Source: Serpens sp035497635 (GTDB lineage Bacteria > Pseudomonadota > Gammaproteobacteria > Pseudomonadales > Pseudomonadaceae). From it: 6,669 nt of DNA. The position numbers and the translations under genes were made by a program. Location of the stretch: positions 1 through 6,669 of the forward strand of contig DATJDB010000187.1 of NCBI GenBank assembly GCA_035497635.1. Reading direction: 5' to 3'. Below are positions 1 to 5,517 of this stretch, piece by piece (the first letter of the stretch is position 1; each line of letters opens with the position of its first letter). The notes below the pieces were generated by a model that had not been told where the DNA came from, searched no databases, and was given only the letters and a program-made list of their open reading frames with translations.

Positions 1-1203
1 GTGGCGTTCACGCCCGAGCAGATGGTCGAGGCGCTTCAGCAGCTCTGCAATAAAACGCCGAGCAGTGAAGCGGCGATTCTCTCGACCTGCAACCGCAGCG
101 AGTTGTATCTGCAACAGGATTCCCTGCAGGCCGACCAGGTGCTGCAATGGCTGGCCGATTACCACGGCCTGAGCCTAGACGAGCTGCGCCAGTGTGCCTA
201 CGTGCATGCCGACGAGCAGGCCGTGCGGCACATGATGCGCGTGGCCTCGGGACTCGATTCGCTGGTGCTTGGCGAACCGCAGATCCTCGGGCAGATGAAG
301 TCCGCCTACGCCGTGGCCCGCGAGGCCGGCACCATCGGCCCGCTGCTGGGCCGGCTGTTCCAGGCCACCTTCAGCACCGCCAAGACCGTGCGCACCGACA
401 CCGCCATCGGCGAGAACCCGGTGTCCGTGGCCTTCGCCGCCGTGAGCCTGGCCCGGCAGATCTTCAGTCGGCTGGAAAGCAGCCAGGCGCTGCTGATCGG
501 GGCCGGCGAAACCATCACCCTGGTTGCCCGCCACCTGCACGAGCAGGGCGTCAAGCGCATCGTGGTGGCCAACCGTACGCTGGAACGCGCCCGCAACCTG
601 GCCGATGAGCTGGGCGCTCGCGCGGTACTGCTTTCCGAGATTCCCGATGAACTGGTGAACAGCGACATCGTCATCAGTTCCACCGCCAGCCAGCTGCCGA
701 TCCTCGGCAAGGGCGCCGTCGAACGCGCGCTGAAACTGCGCAAGCACAAGCCGATGTTCATGGTCGATATCGCCGTGCCGCGCGACATCGAGGCGCAGGT
801 CGGCGAGCTGGAAGACGTCTATCTCTACACCGTGGACGACCTCCACGAAGTGGTGGAGGAAAACCTCAAGAGCCGTCAGGGCGCGGCGCGGGCCGCCGAA
901 GACCTGGTGTCGCTGGGCGCCGACGAGTTCATGGTGCGCCTGCGCGAGCTGGCCGCAGTGGATGTGCTCAGGGCCTATCGTCAACAGGCCGAACGCCTGC
1001 GCGACGAAGAATTGGCCAAGGCTCAGCGCCTGCTGCAGAACGGCGGCAACGCCGAAGACGTGCTCGCCCAGATGGCTCGCGGCCTGACCAACAAGCTGCT
1101 GCACGCCCCCAGCGTGCAGCTCAAGCGGCTCACCGCCGATGGCCGTCTGGATGCACTGGCCGTGGCCCAGGAACTGTTTGCCCTCGATGAGGCCAGGAAA
1201 TGA
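1..1203 (+). CDS. hemA: Glutamyl-tRNA reductase HemA (5'-truncated by window edge)
   Basis: HemA reduces glutamyl-tRNA(Glu) with NADPH to glutamate-1-semialdehyde, the first committed step of C5-pathway tetrapyrrole and haem synthesis in the cytoplasm. Seen in the 400 visible codons: the STCNR motif with the catalytic-type cysteine at visible residue 30, the LVLGEPQILGQ block at 88-98, a nucleotide-binding GAGE at 167-170 followed by VANRT, and a long helical C-terminal region typical of the dimerisation domain. The GTG at position 1 is probably an internal valine. The family N-terminus with its GxNHKTA block is absent, and the usual length of about 420 residues implies that roughly 20 codons lie upstream. 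The stop TGA shares bases with the prfA start (ATGA, 1200-1203), suggesting translational coupling. The identification is secure; the true start is outside the window. Confidence 0.97.
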   Translation: MAFTPEQMVEALQQLCNKTPSSEAAILSTCNRSELYLQQDSLQADQVLQWLADYHGLSLDELRQCAYVHADEQAVRHMMRVASGLDSLVLGEPQILGQMKSAYAVAREAGTIGPLLGRLFQATFSTAKTVRTDTAIGENPVSVAFAAVSLARQIFSRLESSQALLIGAGETITLVARHLHEQGVKRIVVANRTLERARNLADELGARAVLLSEIPDELVNSDIVISSTASQLPILGKGAVERALKLRKHKPMFMVDIAVPRDIEAQVGELEDVYLYTVDDLHEVVEENLKSRQGAARAAEDLVSLGADEFMVRLRELAAVDVLRAYRQQAERLRDEELAKAQRLLQNGGNAEDVLAQMARGLTNKLLHAPSVQLKRLTADGRLDALAVAQELFALDEARK

Positions 1204-2282
1204 AGCCATCCCTGCTGAGGAAGCTGGAAGGGCTTCAGGACCGCTACGAAGAACTCACCGCGCTGCTCGGTGATGCCGGGGTGATCGGCAACCAGAACCA
1301 GTTCCGCGCCTATTCCAAGGAATACGCCGAAGTGGAGCCGGTGATTCTCGCCTACCGGGATTACTGCAAGGTGCGGGCCGATCTGGATGGCGCGCGGGAA
1401 ATGCTCAAGGACAACGATCCCGAGCTGCGTGCCATGGCCGAGGAAGAAGTCGAGCAGGCCCGCGAACAGCTGGCCGGGCTGGAAGATCATCTGCAGCGCA
1501 TGCTGCTGCCGCGCGACCCCAGCGACGGGCGCAACGTGTTCCTGGAAATCCGCGCCGGCACCGGCGGTGACGAGGCGGCGATCTTCGCCGGCGACCTGTT
1601 CCGCATGTATTCGCGCTATGCCGAACGGCAGGGCTGGCGGGTCGAGATTCTCTCCGAAAGCCCCGGCGAGCACGGCGGCTACAAGGAAGTGATCTCCCGC
1701 GTGGAAGGCGACAACGTGTTCGCCAGGCTGAAGTTCGAGTCCGGCGCGCACCGCGTGCAGCGCGTGCCGGAAACCGAATCCCAGGGCCGCATCCACACCT
1801 CGGCCTGCACCGTGGCGGTGCTGCCCGAGCCGGACGAACAGGCGGCCATCGAAATCAATCCGGCCGATCTGCGCGTGGACACCTACCGCGCCTCGGGGGC
1901 CGGCGGCCAGCACATCAACAAGACTGATTCGGCGGTGCGCATTACCCACTTGCCGACCGGCATGGTGGTCGAATGTCAGGAAGAGCGCTCGCAGCACAAG
2001 AACCGTGCCCGCGCCATGGCCTGGCTGGCGGCCAAACTGCAAGACCAGCAGGACGCCGCCGCGCACAAGGAAATCGCCGACACCCGCAAGCTGCTGGTGG
2101 GCTCGGGTGACCGCTCCGAGCGCATTCGCACCTATAACTTTCCCCAGGGCCGCGTCACCGATCACCGCATCAACCTGACCCTGTATTCCCTGGGCGAGGT
2201 GATGGCCGGCTCGGTGGAACAGGTGATCGAACCGCTGCGTCAGGAATACCAGGCCGACCAGTTGGCGGCGCTGGGGGATTAA
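1200..2282 (+). CDS. prfA: Peptide chain release factor 1 (RF1)
   Basis: RF1 recognises UAA and UAG in the ribosomal A site and triggers hydrolysis of peptidyl-tRNA. The 360-residue length is normal for the family. Visible features in order: an N-terminal charged helical region (about 1-110), the RAGTGGDEAAIF block, the PxT stop-codon recognition tripeptide as PET at 190-192 inside RVPETESQGRIHTSACTV, and the catalytic GGQ at 235-237 within SGAGGQHINKTDSAV, then SQHKNRARAM. The PxT motif, rather than the SPF of RF2, fixes it as RF1. Its ATG overlaps the hemA stop by four bases. The glutamine of GGQ is the known substrate of PrmC, encoded just downstream beyond a REP-containing gap. Confidence 0.99.
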   Translation: MKPSLLRKLEGLQDRYEELTALLGDAGVIGNQNQFRAYSKEYAEVEPVILAYRDYCKVRADLDGAREMLKDNDPELRAMAEEEVEQAREQLAGLEDHLQRMLLPRDPSDGRNVFLEIRAGTGGDEAAIFAGDLFRMYSRYAERQGWRVEILSESPGEHGGYKEVISRVEGDNVFARLKFESGAHRVQRVPETESQGRIHTSACTVAVLPEPDEQAAIEINPADLRVDTYRASGAGGQHINKTDSAVRITHLPTGMVVECQEERSQHKNRARAMAWLAAKLQDQQDAAAHKEIADTRKLLVGSGDRSERIRTYNFPQGRVTDHRINLTLYSLGEVMAGSVEQVIEPLRQEYQADQLAALGD

Positions 2283-2305
2283 ACACGGCGGGAAAGTGTT
2301 AGCCC

Positions 2306-2331
2306 TTGTGGGAGCGGTGCCCCGTCGGCGG
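2306..2331 (+). repeat. Degenerate REP-like unit
   Basis: The unit begins TGTGGGAGCGG (2307-2317), the head of a Pseudomonas REP sequence. The expected inner hairpin is degraded: only a short GCC/GGC pairing (2319-2321 with 2327-2329) remains. Its first ten bases (2307-2316) are an exact reverse complement of 2394-2403 in the inverted REP downstream, so it could pair there in place of the adjacent REP unit. It lies 23 bp after the prfA stop. Confidence 0.6.
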
Positions 2332-2332
2332 T

Positions 2333-2405
2333 TATGGGAGCGGACTTGTCCGCGATGCGGTGTGTACCGAAGCCAAAAGCTCGCGAATGAATTCGCTCCC
2401 ACAGG
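2333..2405. repeat. Inverted REP pair (REPIN-like) between prfA and prmC
   Basis: Two REP units face each other. The forward unit (about 2333-2358) has inner stem GCGGAC (2340-2345) with GTCCGC (2348-2353). The reverse unit (about 2379-2405) has inner stem GCGAAT (2383-2388) with ATTCGC (2391-2396). The outer arms TGGGAGCG (2335-2342) and CGCTCCCA (2394-2401) are perfectly complementary, so the whole can also fold as one large hairpin. The inner stems differ in sequence but both pair perfectly, which looks like compensatory change. Such doublets are known in Pseudomonas as REPINs, mobilised by RAYT transposases (IS200-like); no RAYT gene is in this window. An effect on transcript stability or termination between prfA and prmC is inference. 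Confidence 0.85.
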
Positions 2406-2420
2406 ACGGCCACGGCCGCA

Positions 2421-2426
2421 GAGGAG
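2421..2426 (+). promoter_or_regulatory. Distant ribosome binding site of prmC
   Basis: GAGGAG lies 12 bases before the prmC ATG, longer than the usual 5-9. No other in-frame start codon lies between it and 2439. AGGA (2422-2425) can pair with TCCT (2430-2433), hiding the site. A competing pairing, ACAGGA (2401-2406) with TCCTGT (2430-2435), would leave it in a loop. Whether either forms is not known. Confidence 0.5.
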
Positions 2427-2438
2427 TATTCCTGTCCA

Positions 2439-3272
2439 ATGCCCACCCTCCAATCCCTGCTCGAAACCGCCGACCTGCCCGAATCTCCAAGCCCGCGCCT
2501 GGATGCCGAGCTGCTGCTTGCCCATGTGCTGGGCAAGCCGCGCAGCTACCTGCGTACCTGGCCGGAACATCAACCCGACGCCGAACAGTGCGCCAGCTTC
2601 GAACGCCTGCTGCAACGCCGCCGCGCCGGCGAGCCGGTGGCCTACCTGCTCGGTCGCCAGGGCTTCTGGAGCCTGGATCTGGAAGTTTCCAGCGACACGC
2701 TGATCCCGCGACCCGACACCGAACTGCTGGTGGAAACCGCCCTGACCCTGATCCTGGCCACGCCGCTGGATGTGCTGGACCTGGGCACCGGCACCGGCGC
2801 CATCGCCCTGGCGCTGGCCGCCGAGCGACCGGCCTGGCGCGTCACCGGCGTGGATCGCATCGAGGCGGCGGTGGCGCTGGCCGCCCGCAATGGCCAGCGC
2901 CTCGGTCTGAACAATGCGCGCTTCCAGCTCAGCCATTGGTTCAAGGCGCTGGTCGGCCAGCGTTTCCAGTTGATCGTCAGCAATCCGCCCTATATCGCCG
3001 CGGGTGACCGCCACTTGGGCGAGGGCGATGTGCGTTTCGAGCCGGCCAGCGCACTGGTGGCTGGCGCGGACGGACTGGGCGACATTCGTCTGATCATTGA
3101 GCAGGCGCCTGCGCACCTGCTACCCGGCGGCTGGCTGCTGCTGGAGCACGGTTTCGATCAGGCCGAGGCGGTGCGCGAACTGTTGAACGCCGCCGGCTTC
3201 GCCAAGGTGGAAAGCCGGCGCGATCTGGGCAACCACCCACGCATCAGCCTGGGCTGTTGGGACTCTAAATGA
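2439..3272 (+). CDS. prmC: Release factor glutamine N5-methyltransferase PrmC
   Basis: PrmC uses S-adenosylmethionine to methylate the side-chain amide of the GGQ glutamine in RF1 and RF2, which raises termination efficiency. The 277-residue protein has an N-terminal helical substrate-recognition region (about 1-80, containing SPRLDAELLLAHVLGK), a linker with IPRPDTELLVE, the SAM-binding glycine loop DLGTGTGA at 114-121, an acidic residue D139 at the end of strand 2, and the NPPY catalytic motif at 182-185 that binds the glutamine amide. It was formerly named HemK because it often neighbours hemA. Here it lies after prfA, separated by REP repeats, and its stop overlaps the moeB start as ATGA (3269-3272). 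The start fits the family N-terminus. Confidence 0.98.
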   Translation: MPTLQSLLETADLPESPSPRLDAELLLAHVLGKPRSYLRTWPEHQPDAEQCASFERLLQRRRAGEPVAYLLGRQGFWSLDLEVSSDTLIPRPDTELLVETALTLILATPLDVLDLGTGTGAIALALAAERPAWRVTGVDRIEAAVALAARNGQRLGLNNARFQLSHWFKALVGQRFQLIVSNPPYIAAGDRHLGEGDVRFEPASALVAGADGLGDIRLIIEQAPAHLLPGGWLLLEHGFDQAEAVRELLNAAGFAKVESRRDLGNHPRISLGCWDSK

Positions 3273-4033
3273 CTGAATTGAACGATCAGGAACTGCTGCG
3301 CTACAGCCGGCAGATTCTTCTCAAGCAGATCGATGTGGATGGCCAGTTGCGCCTCAAGCAGGGGCGGGTGCTGATCGTCGGCCTCGGCGGGCTGGGCTCG
3401 CCGGTGGCGCTCTACCTGGCCGCCGCGGGTGTCGGCGAGCTGCATCTGGCGGACTTTGATCAGGTCGACCTGACCAACCTGCAGCGGCAGATCATCCACG
3501 ACAGCGACAGTCTGGGCACCGGCAAGGTGGACTCGGCCATAGCCCGCCTGAGCGCGCTCAATCCCGAGGTGCGCCTGGTTGCGCACCGCACCGCGCTGGA
3601 TGCCGACTCGCTGGTCGAGGCCGTGGCGGCGGTCGATCTGGTGCTGGACTGCTGCGACAACTTCAGTACCCGCGAAGCGGTTAACGCCGCCTGCGTGGCC
3701 GCCGGCAAGCCGCTGGTATCCGGCGCGGCGATTCGCCTGGAAGGCCAGCTCTCGGTATTCGACCCCCGGCGCGCCGACAGCCCCTGCTACCACTGCCTGT
3801 ACGGCCATGGCAGCGAGGCGGAACTGACCTGCAGCGAGGCCGGTGTGGTGGGTCCGCTGGTCGGGCTGGTCGGCAGCCTGCAGGCGCTGGAAGCCCTCAA
3901 GCTGCTGGCCGGTTTTGGCGAGCCGCTGGTAGGCCGCCTGTTGCTGATCGATGCGCTGGGCAGTCGTTTTCGTGAACTGCGGGTTCGCCGCGATCCAGCC
4001 TGCGCCGTGTGCGGAGGCCAGCATGGCCAGTGA
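3269..4033 (+). CDS. moeB: MoeB/ThiF/HesA-family adenylyltransferase, probably MoeB
   Basis: This E1-like enzyme adenylates the C-terminal glycine of a small ubiquitin-like sulfur carrier: MoaD for molybdopterin in the case of MoeB, ThiS for thiamine in the case of ThiF. At 254 residues it matches single-domain MoeB and lacks the C-terminal rhodanese domain of longer homologues. Visible features: nucleotide loop GLGGLGSP at 38-45, DLTNLQRQ at 67-74 with R73, CCDNF with D130 at the position of the essential aspartate of E. coli MoeB, two CxxC zinc pairs (C173/C176 and C245/C248), and C188 in TCSEAGVVGP. The MoeB call rests on length and on locus synteny with P. aeruginosa as I recall it. No moaD, thiS or other cofactor gene is in the window, so a ThiF-like or dual role is possible. 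Confidence 0.88.
   Translation: MTELNDQELLRYSRQILLKQIDVDGQLRLKQGRVLIVGLGGLGSPVALYLAAAGVGELHLADFDQVDLTNLQRQIIHDSDSLGTGKVDSAIARLSALNPEVRLVAHRTALDADSLVEAVAAVDLVLDCCDNFSTREAVNAACVAAGKPLVSGAAIRLEGQLSVFDPRRADSPCYHCLYGHGSEAELTCSEAGVVGPLVGLVGSLQALEALKLLAGFGEPLVGRLLLIDALGSRFRELRVRRDPACAVCGGQHGQ
4013..4017 (+). promoter_or_regulatory. Ribosome binding site fixing the murI start
   Basis: GGAGG lies five bases before the ATG at 4023 and inside the end of moeB (across the Cys-Gly-Gly codons). It supports 4023 over the in-frame ATG at 3951, which has no comparable site. Confidence 0.7.
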
Positions 4034-4832
4034 TGCACCAATCGGCGTGTTCGATTCGGGGGTGGGCGGCATCTCCGTGCTGCGTGAAATCCAGGCGCAC
4101 CTGCCCAACGAATCCCTGCTCTACGTGGCCGACAGCGGCTTTGTGCCCTACGGCGAAAAGAGTGCGGAGTTCATTCGCGCACGCAGCCGCGCCATTACCG
4201 AATTTCTGCTGGCCCGGGGCGCCAAGGCATTGGTGGTGGCCTGCAACACCGCCACCGCCGCGGCGGTGGCCGAGCTGCGTGAAACCTGGCCGACGCTGCC
4301 CATCGTCGGCATGGAACCAGCGGTCAAGCCGGCCGCGGCAGCCACGCGCAGCGGCGCGGTGGGCGTGCTGGCCACCACCGGTACGTTGAAAAGCGCCAAG
4401 TTCGCGGCCTTGCTGGATCGCTTCGCCCATGACGTGCGGGTGATCACCCAGCCCTGTCCGGGGCTGGTGGAGTGTGTGGAAAGCGGCGCGCTGGACGCTC
4501 CGCAGACCCGCGCGTTGCTGCAGGGCTTCGTCGCTCCGTTGCTGGATGCCGGGTGCGACACGCTGATTCTCGGTTGCACCCACTATCCGTTCCTCAAGCC
4601 ACTGCTGCGCCAACTGGTTCCCGAGTCGGTCAGCCTGATCGATACCGGCGAGGCGGTGGCCCGCCAACTGGGCCATCTGCTGGATCTGCGCGACCTGCGG
4701 GCCAGCGGCCCGGCCGCGCCGGCGCATTTTTTCAGCAGCGGCGATCCCGAGGCGTTGCGCCGCGTGTTGCCGGTGCTTTGGCCACACGCCGCCGGCCTTG
4801 ATCCGTTGCCAGCGGAACTCGGCGCCTCCTGA
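4023..4832 (+). CDS. murI: Glutamate racemase MurI
   Basis: MurI interconverts L- and D-glutamate without a cofactor and supplies D-glutamate for the MurD step of peptidoglycan synthesis. The 269-residue protein starts MASDAPIGVFDSGVGG, with the family signature DSGVGG at 11-16. The two catalytic cysteines are C74 in VACNTATAA and C185 in LGCTHYPFL; PYGEKS and GMEPAVKPA, typical of the family, are also present. An upstream in-frame ATG at 3951 would add 24 residues translated from moeB sequence that resemble no racemase N-terminus, so I chose 4023, which has a good Shine-Dalgarno. The start overlaps the moeB end by 11 bp, suggesting coupled translation. I see no terminator after it. Confidence 0.97.
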   Translation: MASDAPIGVFDSGVGGISVLREIQAHLPNESLLYVADSGFVPYGEKSAEFIRARSRAITEFLLARGAKALVVACNTATAAAVAELRETWPTLPIVGMEPAVKPAAAATRSGAVGVLATTGTLKSAKFAALLDRFAHDVRVITQPCPGLVECVESGALDAPQTRALLQGFVAPLLDAGCDTLILGCTHYPFLKPLLRQLVPESVSLIDTGEAVARQLGHLLDLRDLRASGPAAPAHFFSSGDPEALRRVLPVLWPHAAGLDPLPAELGAS

Positions 4833-4862
4833 GTCTTCAGATGACGGGAAGTCCCCTTGAAA

Positions 4863-4867
4863 GAGGG
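4863..4867 (+). promoter_or_regulatory. Ribosome binding site fixing the pagL start
   Basis: GAGGG lies nine bases before the ATG at 4877. It supports that start over the in-frame ATG at 4841, which would place 12 non-hydrophobic residues ahead of an otherwise standard signal peptide. Confidence 0.55.
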
Positions 4868-4876
4868 CATCCCCCG

Positions 4877-5395
4877 ATGCGCAAAGGATTATCCCTGCTG
4901 GCGGCCGTTGCCTTGGCTGGCGCCTTTTCTCCTGCGGTCCAGGCCCTGGATCTGACCCTCTCGGCGGGGCAGAGCCAGGATTCCACGGCGGTGGTGCGAA
5001 TCGGCCTGCAGTCCGACTTCTCCCGCAGTTGGTGGCAGACCTCCACCGGCCGGCTGACCGGCTACTGGGACCTGGCCTACAGCTGGTGGGAAGGTGACCT
5101 GAATTCGGACAACCACAGCCTGTCACTGGCGCCGGTACTGGTCTACGAATTCGCCGGCGAGCGGCTGCGCCCGTTCATCGAGGCGGGCATTGGCGTGGCG
5201 GTGTTCGCCGACACGCGGGTCGAGGACCGGCAGCTGGGCTCGATGTTCCAGTTCGAGGACCGTATCGGCGTCGGCCTGCGCTTCGGCCAGGGGCACGCCC
5301 TGGGGCTGCGCGCCATCCACTACTCCAATGCCAGCATCAAGGCGCCCAACGGCGGTGCGGAGGTCTACAGCCTGTATTACCGGCTGCCGTTCTGA
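4877..5395 (+). CDS. pagL: Lipid A 3-O-deacylase PagL (outer-membrane beta-barrel)
   Basis: PagL removes the 3-position hydroxyacyl chain of lipid A in the outer membrane, lowering endotoxicity and altering the cell surface. The 172-residue precursor has a signal peptide: MRK, a hydrophobic Leu/Ala stretch, and a probable cut after VQA at residue 23. The mature part matches P. aeruginosa PagL closely as I recall it (WWQTSTGRLTGYWD, LVYEFAGE, PFIEAGIGVA, FEDRIG). The catalytic motif HYSNA gives H148 and S150, with N158 and E162 downstream. In mature numbering these are 125, 127, 135 and 139, one off the His126/Ser128/Glu140 triad known for P. aeruginosa. The final residue is phenylalanine, as expected for BAM-assembled barrels. 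It starts 44 bp after murI; I recognise no PhoP-type box in that gap. Confidence 0.95.
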   Translation: MRKGLSLLAAVALAGAFSPAVQALDLTLSAGQSQDSTAVVRIGLQSDFSRSWWQTSTGRLTGYWDLAYSWWEGDLNSDNHSLSLAPVLVYEFAGERLRPFIEAGIGVAVFADTRVEDRQLGSMFQFEDRIGVGLRFGQGHALGLRAIHYSNASIKAPNGGAEVYSLYYRLPF

Positions 5396-5396
5396 G

Positions 5397-5435
5397 CGCG
5401 GCATCCCGCCCGGTCAATAAGGCCGTTGTGCCGCG
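5397..5435. other. Nested stem-loop just after pagL
   Basis: CGCGGCA (5397-5403) is a perfect inverted repeat of TGCCGCG (5429-5435). Inside, CGGTC (5411-5415) can pair with GGCCG (5421-5425), with one U-G pair, around an AATAA loop. No T-run follows, so it is not a classic intrinsic terminator. It may protect the 3' end of the pagL message or attenuate read-through; this is inference. Confidence 0.4.
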
Positions 5436-5457
5436 ATAGTATCGTTGCGCACATAAA

Positions 5458-5496
5458 CCCCCTTTCCCCTTGCGGGAGAGGGCTGGGGAGAGGGGG
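5458..5496. repeat. GC-rich CCCCCT/AGGGGG hairpin, likely dispersed repeat
   Basis: The left arm 5458-5469 pairs with 5485-5496 over 12 positions with only one mismatch (a U-G wobble in RNA), around a 15-base loop containing GCGGGAGAGGG. Elements with CCCTCTCCCC and GCGGGAGAGGG arms recur across many beta- and gammaproteobacterial intergenic regions, from general memory. The hairpin ends 8 bases before the Shine-Dalgarno of the downstream gene. There is no T-tract on either side, so an intrinsic terminator is unlikely. Confidence 0.7.
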
Positions 5497-5504
5497 ACTT
5501 ACCG

Positions 5505-5510
5505 GGAGGG
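5505..5510 (+). promoter_or_regulatory. Ribosome binding site fixing the yfcH start
   Basis: GGAGGG lies seven bases before the ATG at 5518. It rules out the in-frame TTG at 5470, which would translate the repeat hairpin and add 16 charged residues ahead of the Rossmann beta-strand. Confidence 0.75.
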
Positions 5511-5517
5511 ACTTTCC

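Noticed and set aside
1..3. GTG at position 1 as the hemA start codon
   Set aside because: The conserved first strand and GxNHKTA block of glutamyl-tRNA reductase would be missing; it is best read as an internal valine of a gene cut by the window edge.
175..1209. 344-codon minus-strand open frame opposite hemA
   Set aside because: It is a shadow of the strong codon bias of hemA; there is no recognisable domain and no separate ribosome site.
2282..2300. AACAC/GTGTT hairpin straight after the prfA stop as a terminator
   Set aside because: The stem is only five bases with a nine-base loop and no T-run; it is probably chance.
2306..3007. Plus-strand alternative-frame ORFs across the REP region and the start of prmC
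   Set aside because: They translate REP repeats and out-of-frame prmC codons into Pro/Arg/Ala-rich sequence; the prmC frame has all the expected motifs.
1023..3116. 697-codon open frame on the minus strand spanning hemA, prfA and prmC
   Set aside because: It runs antisense to three well-identified genes and the prfA-prmC gap, its composition is Gln/Gly/Ala/His-rich as expected from the complement of high-GC codons, and it matches no family I recognise.
3951..4022. N-terminal extension of MurI from the ATG at 3951
   Set aside because: The 24 added residues come from out-of-frame moeB sequence, lack a ribosome site and do not resemble the racemase N-terminus, which begins just before GVFDSGVGG.
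3897..5126. 409-codon minus-strand open frame opposite murI and pagL
   Set aside because: Low-complexity Arg/Gly/Gln-rich translation opposite conserved genes with intact catalytic motifs; a GC-driven artefact.
5396..5460. A sigma-70 promoter for yfcH, with TAGTAT at 5437-5442 as a -10
   Set aside because: The only candidate -35 at suitable spacing (TCAATA at 5414-5419) is too weak to support a call by eye.
5458..5500. Rho-independent terminator after pagL
   Set aside because: The hairpin is strong, but ACTTACC rather than a T-run follows it on the + strand, and the minus strand also lacks a T-run.
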